A stretch of 64,000 nucleotides of DNA from Isosphaera pallida ATCC 43644 (GCF_000186345.1 NC_014962.1:868001-932000), one strand, 5' to 3'. Counted from the stretch's first letter, positions 44,367-54,494 are shown. A program made the numbers and translations. The notes: generated from the letters alone by a model not told the origin.

Positions 44367-45548
44367 ATGAACCGTCTCGCCGCCGCGGCGGCCGATTTTA
44401 TCTTAGCGAGCTTCGACGAGGAGGCGACCCCGCTGCCCGGTGTGGAATGGGCCGAGTTGACTCGAACGCTGGCCTCGTTGGAAGACCGTCTTGACGGTGA
44501 TGAGCGTCGGACGGACTGGTTCGAACCGCTCCACGATGCCATGAAGCGTGCGGGGGTCTGGACCTGGGCGGCTTCAAGATCGCTTCCAAGAGGCGAGATG
44601 TTGGCAAGGTACGCGCGGTTGGCCCAGGGCTCGCTCACCGCCGCCTTGATTCTCACTCAGCACGACGCCGCGGTTCGTCGCTTGATTCAGGCGGTTGATA
44701 GCGAGTCGTCCGGCAAGGCAGTAGCCTCCGAATGGTTGAAGCAGATCGTTGCTGGTGAGGCGTTCCCCACCGCCGGACTCTCACAGTTGACCACTTCCAC
44801 CCGTCGCGGTACTCGCGCCGTGACCGCGCGGGCCGAGCCGGACGGCGGTTGGCGGATTGATGGGATCATCCCTTGGGTCACTGCCGCCTCGCGCGCCGAC
44901 CTGATCGTGGTGGGAGCTGTCACAGAAGAAAACCAGCAAATCCTGGCAGCGCTTCCCACTCGACGGGAGGGCGTGCGCGTGGAAGAGGCGATGAACCTGG
45001 CGGCCCTTGAGGGCACCGAGACTGCCGAGGTGAGTTGCCGGGCGGTTCGGATCGACCCCGACGAAGTGTTGATCGGCCCGGTCGCCAACGCTCTCGCCGG
45101 CGCGACCGGCGGGTTGGAGACCTCAGCGCTCGCCCTAGGGCAGTCCCGCGCTGCAATCGCCGCTCTGCATGATCTGGCGACGACCCAACATCATGGCGGT
45201 CTCGACGAGGTCGCCACGGGGCTCGCGGGAGCTTGGCGGTTGCTTTGGGCGGGTTTGGAGAACCTGGCTGATGACTCCCCCTCTGCCGCGTCCCAAGCTG
45301 GCGCGTCGGCCCAACGCGCTGCCTTGCTCCGAGGAGCGGCCAACGACTTGGCGTTGCGCGCGACTCAGGCCTATCTGATCGCGCGTCGGGGGTCCGGGCT
45401 GATCCGACCCGACCCTGCCCAACGCTGGGCGCGTCAAGCGCTCTTCTTTCTAGTTTGGTCCTGTCCCTCCACGGTGGCCCAAACCGCTTTGGGTCATCTA
45501 GCGGCCTGTCCCACCGAGTTCGATTCCGACCTCCCTGCTCAACTCTGA
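44367..45548 (+). CDS. Acyl-CoA dehydrogenase-family protein, divergent
   Basis: ATG 44367 is preceded at eight bases by GAGGAA (overlapping an earlier ATG 44358). The 393-residue protein has the order of acyl-CoA dehydrogenases: helical N-domain, a middle part with LTTSTRRGTRAVTARAEPDG and GIIPWVTAASRADLIVVGA, then a C-terminal helical FAD domain (LALGQSRAAIAALHDLATTQ). The FAD-binding and catalytic Glu positions are not clear, and the middle region reads PTAGLSQL where TEP or TGSD is common. Activity and substrate are uncertain. It is followed by a FAH-family gene. Confidence 0.7.
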   Translation: MNRLAAAAADFILASFDEEATPLPGVEWAELTRTLASLEDRLDGDERRTDWFEPLHDAMKRAGVWTWAASRSLPRGEMLARYARLAQGSLTAALILTQHDAAVRRLIQAVDSESSGKAVASEWLKQIVAGEAFPTAGLSQLTTSTRRGTRAVTARAEPDGGWRIDGIIPWVTAASRADLIVVGAVTEENQQILAALPTRREGVRVEEAMNLAALEGTETAEVSCRAVRIDPDEVLIGPVANALAGATGGLETSALALGQSRAAIAALHDLATTQHHGGLDEVATGLAGAWRLLWAGLENLADDSPSAASQAGASAQRAALLRGAANDLALRATQAYLIARRGSGLIRPDPAQRWARQALFFLVWSCPSTVAQTALGHLAACPTEFDSDLPAQL

Positions 45549-45694
45549 CCCGGGGGTTGCCCGCGCGAGTCGGGAGTGAGCGACGTGTTGTTCCCACGCG
45601 ACCGATGGACTAGGATGCCTGGCTCCGGTTGACCGTTTCACCCATCGGATGGGGACGGATCGGACTGGAACAACACGCAGGGAGTCGTTCCTCC

Positions 45695-46579
45695 ATGAAA
45701 CTCGCCACCTTGCGCACCGAACGTGGTCCGCGTCCTGCGGTGTTACGTGAACACCCCTCAGGTTCGCTCGCTGCGGGATATGTCGATCTGCGCGATGCCG
45801 ATTCCGAATTGCCAATGTCGTTGCGGGGGTTGCTGGCCGAGTGGGATCAGGTGCGGGATCGGGTTCAACGCGCCTTGGAGACTGCCCGGCAGGTCATTCC
45901 CATCGACCAAGCGGCCTTCCACGCGCCGGTGCCGGACCCGGAGAAGATCGTTTGCCTGGGTCTGAACTACCGCGAACACGCGATCGAATCGCACATGCCG
46001 ATTCCCGAAGAGCCGGTCTTCTTTTCCAAGTTCAACCCCGCTTTGGCCGGGCACGGCGAGCCGGTGCGGTTGCCCCGCGTATGCGAACAACCGGATTACG
46101 AGGCTGAGTTGGTGGTAGTCATTGGGAAACCAGGCTACCGCATTCCGCGTGAGCAGGCGTTTGCGCATGTGGCTGGTTACGCGGTGGGCAATGACGTGTC
46201 GGCCCGCGACTGGCAGTTCCGCAACGCCGGCAAGCAGTGGTTGGCGGGGAAAACCTTCCCCACCTTCGCTCCGGTCGGACCCCATCTGGTCACCGCCGAC
46301 GAGGTGCCCGACCCCCACGCCTTGCGAATCGCGCTTCGGCTCAACGGCCAAACGGTTCAAGACTCGACGACCGCTGAACTCATTTTCCGGATTGACGAGA
46401 CGATTCATCGGCTCTCGACGATCGTGCCGCTGGCATCCGGCGACCTGATCTTCACCGGTACCCCCTCCGGTGTGGGAGCCTCCCGCAAGCCGCCGCTCTG
46501 GATCAAGCCGGGCGACGTGATGGAAGTCGAGATTGAGCGTCTTGGCGTGCTGCGCAACGACTGCGTCGATGGCGGTTGA
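45695..46579 (+). CDS. Fumarylacetoacetate hydrolase-family enzyme
   Basis: From ATG 45695 (SD GGGAG) the protein is 294 residues. KIVCLGLNYREHAIESHMP, PVFFSKFNPALAG and DYEAELVVVIGKPG hold the metal ligands (Glu, Glu and Asp) typical of the FAH superfamily; NDVSARDWQF and FTGTPSGVGASRKPP follow. Members cleave C-C bonds or decarboxylate in aromatic and keto-acid catabolism; the substrate here is not known. Confidence 0.92.
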   Translation: MKLATLRTERGPRPAVLREHPSGSLAAGYVDLRDADSELPMSLRGLLAEWDQVRDRVQRALETARQVIPIDQAAFHAPVPDPEKIVCLGLNYREHAIESHMPIPEEPVFFSKFNPALAGHGEPVRLPRVCEQPDYEAELVVVIGKPGYRIPREQAFAHVAGYAVGNDVSARDWQFRNAGKQWLAGKTFPTFAPVGPHLVTADEVPDPHALRIALRLNGQTVQDSTTAELIFRIDETIHRLSTIVPLASGDLIFTGTPSGVGASRKPPLWIKPGDVMEVEIERLGVLRNDCVDGG

Positions 46580-46608
46580 GGAGGGGTTCGCCTACGTTCG
46601 CGGTGGGT

Positions 46609-48135
46609 TCAGCCGTCGGGGAAGGTGTTAGTTGGTCGGGGCGGTGTCCAGTCATGTTTCGCTTGGTTAAGGCGTTGAGCCAGTTCACTTCCCTCCCGTG
46701 CGAACAGGCCGCCCCCGGCCTCTTCGTGGATCAAGACCCATCCGGGAGCCGCGCCCAGCATCAACGCCCCCACCGGACGGACCCAAGGAATCAACACCAG
46801 ATCGGTTTCAGGCCGGTCAATCAACCCCCGCCAAGTCCGCGCGCCATGGAAAAAGCGGAGGTTCTCCCGGTAGATCGCCGGGGGATAGACCGTTTCGCGG
46901 CGTCCGTCGAGCGAGACCTTCACGTTGGGTCCCAGATGCCAGATCACGTATTCCCCCCAGTCGAAATCGACCGCAAGGTTGGCCTCGACGCCAGCCCGTC
47001 GCATCAGATCGACTGATTCGATGGGGAGAGGACGAGTGGAGGAGTGAGGAATAGTTCCGCCCTGGGACAGAATCACCCCCAATAAGACCAAAGGACCAGT
47101 CATCCACAAAATCGAGGACTGATCGACACTCTGTTGTGTTTGGGTTTCCCAGTTTGCGAGCCAGCCGTCCCGCCTGATGATCGACACCCAAGGCATCAAC
47201 AACACCCAGCCCGCTACCAGCAACGGCAAATGCCTCACCGCCAGCAACGGAGCCAACGCCAACGCAGCGAACAACGACGGGCGGACCCAACCAGTCGGCT
47301 GAGGGCACCTCGCCAGGAGAATGATGCCCCCAGCCACCAAGATGGGGTAGCTCCAAAATCTAAGATCCCCTGAGGCTAGGCTAAGCGGCTGCCAGTCGGC
47401 GATTTCGGGTCGAGGACCAATTCCTTCATGAATCAGAAACTGAGGATATTCCCATCCCCAGGGATGAACGATCATTGCCAGTCCGCAAGCGATTGCCACA
47501 AGCGTAATCTGGATCAAGCGGGCGAACGAGGCTTGCCAGGTGGTCAACAGTTCGACGAGGGTTTCGCCTAAAACCGCGGCCCACCAGACCGCGATCAATC
47601 CCAAACCGGCGAGGACTCCGCCGTGCAGGTTGCCCCAAACCGCGATGAGGAGCGGCAACAACCACGCGCGCCGGGTTTGTCCCCGTTCCACCGACAGGAT
47701 CGTCGCCACCACCAGGGCCACCCCGACGACGGTGAAAACCTGTGGACGATGTTGTTTGAGGCCTAACGACAGGGTCGGCGTCAAGATGAGGAGGAGCAAG
47801 CCTGCGGCAATGGGTCCCCAACCATCACGTCTCAGCGCGAAGAAGAGTACAGCGATCAATCCTAGGACAACTGCTGCTTTAAACAGATTCAACCCCCAAA
47901 CGCCTCCCACTCGCCAAGCCCCCCCCAATATCAACTCAAACAGCCACTCATGGTTTACCCAGGTCGAGCCCTGCGTCAAATAAGAGTAGGGATCGACTCG
48001 TGTCGGCCAACCCGAGTCGAGAATGTCCAGACCGAACCGAAGATGGCCCCACAAATCGGGGTCGGTCTCTGAAAAGGCCAGGAGTCCTCCGGCTAGGGTG
48101 ATCGCGTGCAAGTTGGCGAGGTAAGGGAAGCGCAT
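46609..48135 (-). CDS. Polytopic membrane protein (uncharacterised GT-C-like)
   Basis: ATG 48135 gives 508 residues; an upstream frame to 48297 runs over a pseudogene. About ten TM helices are visible. DPDLWGHLRFGLDILDSGWP, VDPYSYLTQG and WVNHEWLFELILG form a conserved N-terminal signature seen in many bacterial uncharacterised integral membrane proteins with a GT-C-like layout. A soluble C-terminal tail has LAVDFDWGEYVIWHL and VKVSLDGRRETVYP. Glycosyl transfer is possible but not shown. The gene begins 27 bp after the last codon of the pseudogene. Confidence 0.8.
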   Translation of the reverse strand: MRFPYLANLHAITLAGGLLAFSETDPDLWGHLRFGLDILDSGWPTRVDPYSYLTQGSTWVNHEWLFELILGGAWRVGGVWGLNLFKAAVVLGLIAVLFFALRRDGWGPIAAGLLLLILTPTLSLGLKQHRPQVFTVVGVALVVATILSVERGQTRRAWLLPLLIAVWGNLHGGVLAGLGLIAVWWAAVLGETLVELLTTWQASFARLIQITLVAIACGLAMIVHPWGWEYPQFLIHEGIGPRPEIADWQPLSLASGDLRFWSYPILVAGGIILLARCPQPTGWVRPSLFAALALAPLLAVRHLPLLVAGWVLLMPWVSIIRRDGWLANWETQTQQSVDQSSILWMTGPLVLLGVILSQGGTIPHSSTRPLPIESVDLMRRAGVEANLAVDFDWGEYVIWHLGPNVKVSLDGRRETVYPPAIYRENLRFFHGARTWRGLIDRPETDLVLIPWVRPVGALMLGAAPGWVLIHEEAGGGLFAREGSELAQRLNQAKHDWTPPRPTNTFPDG

Positions 48136-48161
48136 TGAATTGGGAATCCGGTGAAAAACGA

Positions 48162-48598
48162 TCAAGTCGCCGTGGGTGAATCGCCGCCGGGGCGTCGGGG
48201 TTGTCGGGCGATCATGACTGCGCCCAACGCTGCTGCCAAGACGGTGCCCACCAAGGTGCCGGGTTTGGGCGGAATCGTGCTGTTGGGAGTGATTCACGGA
48301 CGAAACACGCCCAGACCCGCGCCGACTTCGCCTCCTTTGTTGCTATCTAGGCGAAACGTCACCGGGTTGGTGATGAACTCCAGCTCCGAAACGTCGATGA
48401 TCCAGGTCAACGAGGGGTTGCTCAGGTTCGAGGGGAGGTCGTCAAGGCGTTGGAAAGCCCATCGGGGCTGGTAAGGAAAGTTACCCGTGAATCGGCGAGG
48501 GTGACCACCGAGGCGTTGCCCGCCGTGGCGGTGGCGTTCACCGGAGCGTCCGTTTGGGATGAAACGATGGTCGCATCCTGAGCGACCGGCGTGGAAAC
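48162..48598 (-). pseudogene. Broken gene for an exported protein with PEP-CTERM-like tail
   Basis: On the minus strand one frame runs from 48598 to a stop at 48422 with protein-like text (VAQDATIVSSQTDAPVNATA, VVTLADSRVTFLTSPDG). Near 48450 a shift leads to the frame ending WIIDVSELEFITNPVTFRLD and VGAGLGVFRP, stopped by TGA at 48296-48294. The same frame continues past that stop with PPKPGTLVGTVLAAALGA and MIARQPRRPG to a stop at 48164-48162, which is a PEP-CTERM-type anchor (Pro-x-Pro-Gly, TM helix, Arg cluster). A stop also precedes the first segment. The likely reading is a degraded surface protein gene with a frameshift and at least one nonsense codon. Sequencing error is an alternative. 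Confidence 0.6.
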
Positions 48599-48674
48599 TC
48601 AAACCGCCCGCAGCGAGACAACAACGACCTCATGCGAGCGGGCGTTGTGATAGATCCGTCGCAAAAACAGAACC

Positions 48675-50126
48675 TTAAACCTCAATTGTTCGCCCTGTCG
48701 GGCGTTGATCGCCGAAGCGGGCGCGGAGGGGTTCGACGACGGTTTCCAAGAATTCGTCCACTTGTTGGGGGCTGCGGCCCACGGCGCGTCGGGGATCAAG
48801 GGTGGCGACGAGATCAACCTGGGCAAAAGCGGGGTCGTTGGCGAGCCGCTCCAGCAAATCGTTGTCGCGTTCGCCCTGATCGAGTCGGTCGGCAGCGGCC
48901 AAGGAGTGGACGCGGATCTTCTCGTGGAGCTCTTGACGATCGCCGCCGGCGGTCACTCCGGCCATCAGGATCGCCTCGGTGGCCATGAACGGCAGTTCGC
49001 GCTGGAGATTGCGGGCGACCACGGCTGGATTGACCTCCAAACCCGCCGCGATGTTGTGATGTAGACTGAGGCAGGCGTCGGCGGCGAGGAAGCCCTGGGG
49101 CAGGATGATCCGACGAATGGCGCTGTCGTCCAATGTGCGTTCGAGCCACTGGGTCGCGGCGGTTTCCGAGGCGGCCGCCGGCAGGGCGCGAAGGTAGCGG
49201 GCTAGGGAGCAGAGCCGTTCGGCCCTCATTGGGTTGCGTTTGTAGGCCATTGCCGAGGAGCCGATCTGACGCGACTCAAACGGTTCGCGGAGTTCGCGTT
49301 CGTGAGCCAACAGGCGAATGTCGCAGCCGAAGCGATGACCGCTCTCGGCGATCCCGGCGAGGGTCTCCAGCACACGGGCGTCGAGCTTGCGGGTGTAGGT
49401 TTGGCCTGAGACCGGCTGGAGACGCTCGAAGCCGAACCGCGCCGCCACCCGCCGGTCCAACTCACGGACCTTGTCGTGGTCACCGTTGAACAGGGCGAGG
49501 AAGCTGTTTTGGGTGCCGGTGGTCCCCTTGACTCCCAGGAACGCCAGGGTCTCGATGCGATGATCCAACTCAGCTAGGTCGTGAACCAGGTCGTAGGCCC
49601 ACAACGTCGCGCGTTTGCCCACTGTCAGCGGCTGGGCCGGTTGGAAGTGGGTGTAGCCTAAACAGGGCAGGTCCCGCCAGCGACGGGCGAAGTCGCCCAG
49701 GGTCAAAATCACCCCGGCCACCTGCGCGCGGATCATCCCCAATGCGTCGCGCATCAGAATCAGATCAGTATTGTCAGTGACGTAGCAACTGGTCGCGCCC
49801 AGGTGGATGATGGGGCGGGCTTCGGGAACTTGATCGCCGAAGGCGTGGACGTGGGCCATGACGTCGTGCCGCAACGTCGTTTCATACGCCTGGGCGGCGG
49901 CGAAGTCGATGGTTTCGACATGCGCGCTCATGGCCCGAATCTGAGCCTCGCTTATCGCCAGACCCAATTCGCGTTGAACCTCCGCCAGAGCGACCCAGAG
50001 CCGTCGCCAGGTCGAGAACTTGCGCTGGGGGGACCACAACTCCAGCATGGCGCGGCTCGCGTAGCGTTCGGCCAGGGGGTTGTCATAAGTTTGGTGGGCG
50101 GAGGCGGTGGGTTGGGGGGTGGACAT
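48675..50126 (-). CDS. purB: Adenylosuccinate lyase
   Basis: The 483-residue protein carries the fumarase/lyase signature [17 protein letters not shown] and [20 protein letters not shown], and the family order of helices. It cleaves adenylosuccinate and SAICAR in purine synthesis. [20 protein letters not shown] is the typical second motif. The last residues end [10 protein letters not shown] weak SD precedes ATG 50126. Downstream on the same strand lies the PEP-CTERM pseudogene. Confidence 0.96.
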   Translation of the reverse strand: MSTPQPTASAHQTYDNPLAERYASRAMLELWSPQRKFSTWRRLWVALAEVQRELGLAISEAQIRAMSAHVETIDFAAAQAYETTLRHDVMAHVHAFGDQVPEARPIIHLGATSCYVTDNTDLILMRDALGMIRAQVAGVILTLGDFARRWRDLPCLGYTHFQPAQPLTVGKRATLWAYDLVHDLAELDHRIETLAFLGVKGTTGTQNSFLALFNGDHDKVRELDRRVAARFGFERLQPVSGQTYTRKLDARVLETLAGIAESGHRFGCDIRLLAHERELREPFESRQIGSSAMAYKRNPMRAERLCSLARYLRALPAAASETAATQWLERTLDDSAIRRIILPQGFLAADACLSLHHNIAAGLEVNPAVVARNLQRELPFMATEAILMAGVTAGGDRQELHEKIRVHSLAAADRLDQGERDNDLLERLANDPAFAQVDLVATLDPRRAVGRSPQQVDEFLETVVEPLRARFGDQRPTGRTIEV

Positions 50127-50354
50127 GGCCTGAAATGAGCGTGGGAAGGTGTCGCGGGGTCTGGGATGCTGATCGTCTGTCTAATCGCCGAGCGAACCGA
50201 CGGGTGGTCAGGATCGATATGATAGCATGACGGTTCCCTCGCCGACGCGACCAACCGGGCCTTTGCTGTCCGCGTGCCGAGGCTCAGGCGCGATCCGGCT
50301 CGGTTTCACTGCGCCTTCGCTCCCACCGATGGACTCGCCTACCGAGACCCGACG

Positions 50355-51122
50355 ATGAATCCTCACCGCCTCGAGGAAACGAATTTGGCCGAAATCCGCC
50401 GGCACCCGCCGGTTAAAGTGGCGGTGCTGCCGCTAGGAGCGACTGAACCCCACAACCTTCATCTGCCTTACGGCACCGACACGTTCCAGGTCCGCGTTCT
50501 GGCCGAGTTGGCCTGCCGCAAGGCGCGTCGGGAGGGAGCCGCAGTGATCGAACTGCCCGCGATTCCTTACGGCACCGAGTCCAACCTAATGCGGTTCCCG
50601 CTGGCGATGAACCTCCAACCCAGCACCCTGGGACGGGTGGTCGCCGATCTGGTTGATTCGCTAGCGGCTCACGGCGTACCCCACTGTTTGCTGCTCAATG
50701 GTCACGGCGGCAACGACCTGAAGTGGCTGCTCCGAGAACTCACCGGACGCACCCCGGTCAATCTGTTTTTATGTCACTGGTGGAAAGTGGGACTCGACGA
50801 GGCCAAACGGCACTTCGAAGACCCCGGCGACCACGCCGGCGCTCTTGAGACCAGCATGGGTTTGGCCCACTTTCCTGAACTCGTGTTCCTCGATCAGGCC
50901 GACGACGGCGCGACGGCCCAAACCCGGTTCACCGCGATCAACCAAGGGTGGGTGGAGATCACCCGTCCCTGGCATTGGCTGACCACCAACTCCGGCGCGG
51001 GCAACCCGCGGGAGGCCAGCGCCGACGCGGGACGGGCCATCACTGAACGAGTGGCCTCCCGCGTGGCCGACTTCTTGATTCACCTGGCGAGCGAGCCCGT
51101 CGATGAGCGCTTCCCCTACTGA
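50355..51122 (+). CDS. Creatininase-family metal-dependent amidohydrolase
   Basis: From ATG 50355 the protein is 255 residues. GATEPHNLHLPYGTD corresponds to the family motif with Glu, His and Asp metal ligands, LLNGHGGNDLKW holds another His, and DHAGALETSMG the final His and Glu. Creatininase-family proteins include creatinine, formamidopyrimidine and mycofactocin amidohydrolases, so the substrate is open. The stop overlaps the start of the SCO1 gene by 20 bp. Confidence 0.92.
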   Translation: MNPHRLEETNLAEIRRHPPVKVAVLPLGATEPHNLHLPYGTDTFQVRVLAELACRKARREGAAVIELPAIPYGTESNLMRFPLAMNLQPSTLGRVVADLVDSLAAHGVPHCLLLNGHGGNDLKWLLRELTGRTPVNLFLCHWWKVGLDEAKRHFEDPGDHAGALETSMGLAHFPELVFLDQADDGATAQTRFTAINQGWVEITRPWHWLTTNSGAGNPREASADAGRAITERVASRVADFLIHLASEPVDERFPY

Positions 51123-52326
51123 AATTGAACTCCCAACTTACCGGCAACGCTTCGGGGAATCCCATCCCACCCGTCTTGGGTGGAGATGGGTGGTGTGGCC
51201 GGCGCTTGGGGTGTGCTGCCTGGCGGGTTGCGACCCAACAAGCCGACCGACGTCCCGCCAAGTGGTGCCGGACCCGCCGTCGGCACCTGCTCCGGCTTCT
51301 CCTTCGACCTCGGGTTCGAGTTCGGCCGCCGCGTTTAACGTCAACCTCCCGCCCCGCGACGGCGAGGCCCGCTATCCGATCACCGGAGTCGTTCGCCAGG
51401 TGGATCGGGAACGTGGCAAGATCGTCGCGCGCCATGACGCCATTCCCGGCTTCATGGATGTGATGACGATGCCGTTTGAGCTGACCAACCCCGAGGAACT
51501 CGATGAGGTCCGTCCCAACGACGAATTCGAGGCCGAGTTGGTGGTGATCTACAAGAATGGTCAGGTCGCGGACTACCGCTTGGAGGGGTTCGTCGTCACC
51601 CGTTTCGCACCCAACACGCTGACGGTCTCGACCAAGGAGGGTCAACTTCGCGTGAACCAACCCGCTGAGGAACCCCCCCCGCCGCCTAGTCTGCTTCAAG
51701 TGGGTGAGGAGGCCCCCGAGTTCGTTGTGACCACGCAGGAGGGCGAAACCCTCAAACTGTCCGACCTACGGGGCAACGCGGTGGCGTTGACCTTCATCTA
51801 CACCCGTTGCCCCTTGCCCAACTACTGCCCCAAGATGAACTTCCGCTTCCGCGAGGTGGCCAAATTGCTGGAGGCCGCACCCAAACGGGCCGAACGAATT
51901 CGGCTGCTCTCGGTCAGTTTCGATCCGGCGCGGGACGATCCGGCGACCCTGGCGGCCTTCGCCAAGTCGATCGGAGCCCGACCGCCGCTTTGGACCTTCG
52001 CCGTGGCCGACCACGCCGAACTCGCGCGAGTCGCCCCCCGGTTCGGTCTGATCTATGGACCGGGTCGGGATGAAGTGATCCACAACCTCTGCACCGTGAT
52101 CCTCGACCCTCAGGGACGGGTGGTTCGGCTCGACGTTGGTTCCGAAAACGACGACCGAACCGCCACCCAAATGCTAGGCGATCTGACGCGGGCGTTGAGG
52201 GCGGACAATCGCCATCCTCCGGCTATCCACGGCGGCGAGGCCGGCGACACCAACGCCAAGGCCTCCCGTGAGGAACCACTGGCTCACCCGGAACAACCTC
52301 TCGATCCGTCCAAGGCGGGTTCCTGA
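51103..52326 (+). CDS. SCO1/SenC lipoprotein with CusF-like copper domain
   Basis: The 407-residue product has a lipobox (CCLAGC, Cys43), then a Pro/Ser linker and a CusF-like copper-binding domain (YPITGVVRQVDRERG to IPGFMDVMTMPFEL). From about 197 there is a SCO1/thioredoxin-fold domain with TRCPLPNYCP, whose cysteines are at 236 and 242, and His327 in VIHNLC. SCO proteins carry copper to the CuA site of cytochrome oxidase in the periplasm. Canonical SCO has C-x3-C; this subtype has five residues between the cysteines. It starts inside the upstream gene's stop region. Confidence 0.9.
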   Translation: MSASPTEIELPTYRQRFGESHPTRLGWRWVVWPALGVCCLAGCDPTSRPTSRQVVPDPPSAPAPASPSTSGSSSAAAFNVNLPPRDGEARYPITGVVRQVDRERGKIVARHDAIPGFMDVMTMPFELTNPEELDEVRPNDEFEAELVVIYKNGQVADYRLEGFVVTRFAPNTLTVSTKEGQLRVNQPAEEPPPPPSLLQVGEEAPEFVVTTQEGETLKLSDLRGNAVALTFIYTRCPLPNYCPKMNFRFREVAKLLEAAPKRAERIRLLSVSFDPARDDPATLAAFAKSIGARPPLWTFAVADHAELARVAPRFGLIYGPGRDEVIHNLCTVILDPQGRVVRLDVGSENDDRTATQMLGDLTRALRADNRHPPAIHGGEAGDTNAKASREEPLAHPEQPLDPSKAGS

Positions 52327-52490
52327 AGCGCCCGGCTCCACCAGACAAGCGGGTCGCGCCGTGGGTTGCCGTCCTGGGGGCGATCCCACATCGACGCGAC
52401 CTTGTCGAATCGGTTATGATTGGTTGGAGACGCGGGCGGCGGAATCGGAACACCCGCCGCGACCATGCGACCCCCAACGAGGAATCGAAC

Positions 52491-52901
52491 GTGGCAATGG
52501 ACCCGATCGAAGAACCGATGGACGAAACCCGACCTTGGGCGGAAATGACTCAAACCTGGAAAGGGACCTTGAGCCATTATCACCGTCACTGCCACGGCGA
52601 GCATGTCGAAGCCCTCGTCCAGGAGACGGCCGACGCCGTTGCTCAACGGCTTCGCAAACACCTGTCTGCCTCTCCCTACTGGTCGGAGGTGTCCGACGCC
52701 CGGCTGGTCGCCGTGCTGCTTTATCTGGTGGATCGCGGCGCGTTGCGACGGGTTCGCACCGGCAACGGCATCATCTTCGAGGCTCAGCCCGACGCCGAGG
52801 ATTGGGCCCGCGCTCAGACCGGCCTTAAAGCCAAGCTCGGTCCGATCCTCGACCTGATCGCCGCCGTCCGCGCCTCGGGATCCTCCCACTCCCAGGCGTG
52901 A
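52491..52901 (+). CDS. Hypothetical protein, 136 residues
   Basis: GTG 52491 follows GAGGAA by six bases; ATG 52497 is the next choice. The product is acidic at the start, then contains a helical middle (HVEALVQETADAVAQRLRKH) and a winged-helix-like part (RLVAVLLYLVDRGALRRVRT). No family was recognised. It could be a small DNA-binding or protein-binding factor, but nothing more can be said. It follows the SCO1 gene by 164 bp. Confidence 0.6.
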   Translation: MAMDPIEEPMDETRPWAEMTQTWKGTLSHYHRHCHGEHVEALVQETADAVAQRLRKHLSASPYWSEVSDARLVAVLLYLVDRGALRRVRTGNGIIFEAQPDAEDWARAQTGLKAKLGPILDLIAAVRASGSSHSQA

Positions 52902-53168
52902 GGCGGCTCGACCATCCCACGGCATTGTGGCGGGGTGGTATTGCCGTCCATTGATGTGAGTTTACCCCACCCTATTTCATCCCACGTCACCCCATTCTGA
53001 ACCCCCCATCCGACCGATCGAGCCGGCCAACTCGGTTCCTTCGGTCGGATTGGCGTTTCTGGTTCTCTCGAATTGGAAAGCGCGTAGGCGTGATGGTCCC
53101 AACGGAATCCCATGGGATAGTGTCGCTGAGCGGACTATCCTACAAGGCGAATTTCAGGAGGAGGTGAC

Positions 53169-54287
53169 GTGGCGCGACGCGGTGGTGGTGGAGTGGCGGT
53201 GTTCGTCACTTCGCACGGTTTTGGACACCTCAACCGAGTCGTGCCGGTCCTCAACGCGGTTCCAGCGGAGGTGCCGGTCACCATCGCTACCCCAGGCGAT
53301 CTTGAAACGGCTTGGCGGCAACGGCTGACGCGACCCGTCGAGTTTTGGGAACATCCCAGCGACGCCGGAGCCTACAACCCACCGGGCGACAGCCTGGCCA
53401 CCGACGGTCCCGAAACGCTGAGACGCGCTTTCGAGACCGATCAACGTCAACGCGCCCAATTGCCCGAGTGGTCAGCAAGGCTCATCGAAGCGGGCATCGA
53501 CGCGGTGCTGGCAGATGCCCCCGCTTTGCCACTGGTGGCGGCGGCCAACACAGGGATCGCCGGCTTCCTTCTGGCCAACTTCACCTGGGCTGACATTTAT
53601 CGTCCCCACGCCCAAATCCTTGGCGAACCCTGGATCGGATTCGTGGAGCGTCTGGCGGAGGATTACCGCCGCGCTACCAAAACCTTCCGCGCCCAGCCGG
53701 GCCTCACCCTCAAAGGACAGCCGCGCGTCGAGTCCGTCGGTCTGGTAGTCAACCCCGCTCGCAACCGCCGCCAGGAGCTGCGACGCCGAATCGCCGCCGA
53801 TCCCGCCGAGAAGCTCGTCTCGTTTTATGTGGGGAGGTACGGCCAGGCCGACCTCGATTGGCAACGAATGAGCCGGCTTGGTTTGCGCGGGGTGCGATTC
53901 GTAACGTTTCACGTCCCCGACGGTGTCAATATCCCCAACCTTGCGGTCGTCGATCCTAACGAGTGGACCGGGTCAGACCTGGCCACCTCGTGCGACCTGG
54001 TGTACGCCAAGGCCGGTTACGGCACCGTCGCCGAGGCGATGGCCGCGCGGACCCGTCTGATTTATCCCCCCCGATCCAACTTCGCCGAACATCCTGCGCT
54101 CGATCGCGCCTTACGAACCTGGGGCGGCGGTATTCGAGTTTCAGCGCGGGAATTCCTGACCTTCGGACCCCGCGCGGAGGAAGCCCTACTCAGAGCGTTG
54201 GGACAACCCGACCCGCCTCCACCTCCTCCCTATCCAACCAACGGCGCGGCTCGGGTCGCCGCAGCGCTCGTTACTCATCGGGAGTGA
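53169..54287 (+). CDS. GT-B fold glycosyltransferase-like protein
   Basis: GTG 53169 is preceded by AGGAGGAGG. The 372-residue protein begins with VAVFVTSHGFGHLNRVVPVL, the Gly-rich/His N-domain of GT-B enzymes (MurG and UDP-glucosyltransferase-like); SCDLVYAKAGYGTVAEAM in the C-domain is the donor-nucleotide region. Substrates cannot be inferred. The C-terminus is Pro-rich. A similar domain forms the N-terminal part of some sugar kinases, but no kinase domain is present. Confidence 0.83.
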   Translation: MARRGGGGVAVFVTSHGFGHLNRVVPVLNAVPAEVPVTIATPGDLETAWRQRLTRPVEFWEHPSDAGAYNPPGDSLATDGPETLRRAFETDQRQRAQLPEWSARLIEAGIDAVLADAPALPLVAAANTGIAGFLLANFTWADIYRPHAQILGEPWIGFVERLAEDYRRATKTFRAQPGLTLKGQPRVESVGLVVNPARNRRQELRRRIAADPAEKLVSFYVGRYGQADLDWQRMSRLGLRGVRFVTFHVPDGVNIPNLAVVDPNEWTGSDLATSCDLVYAKAGYGTVAEAMAARTRLIYPPRSNFAEHPALDRALRTWGGGIRVSAREFLTFGPRAEEALLRALGQPDPPPPPPYPTNGAARVAAALVTHRE

Positions 54288-54494
54288 GGAGTGGGGTGGT
54301 TCCTCTGTCACGTTCTCGAACTATTGGGGGGGACGGCGAGGCGTGAGGGGCGGGACAACTGGGAGCGAGGGGCGGTGGGTTGGCGCTTGGGCGTGGCGTT
54401 CGTAGGATGACCGAACCGCGCTCAAAGGGATGCATGGTCGCCGGACCTCACCACGTTAGACGCGATCCGCCCGCCGCCAGAGGTTTGCCTTGCC

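Noticed and set aside
48294-48296. Selenocysteine reading of the in-frame TGA in the PEP-CTERM-type gene
   Set aside because: The region also has a frameshift and another stop, and no SECIS-like hairpin was recognised after the TGA; a pseudogene is simpler.
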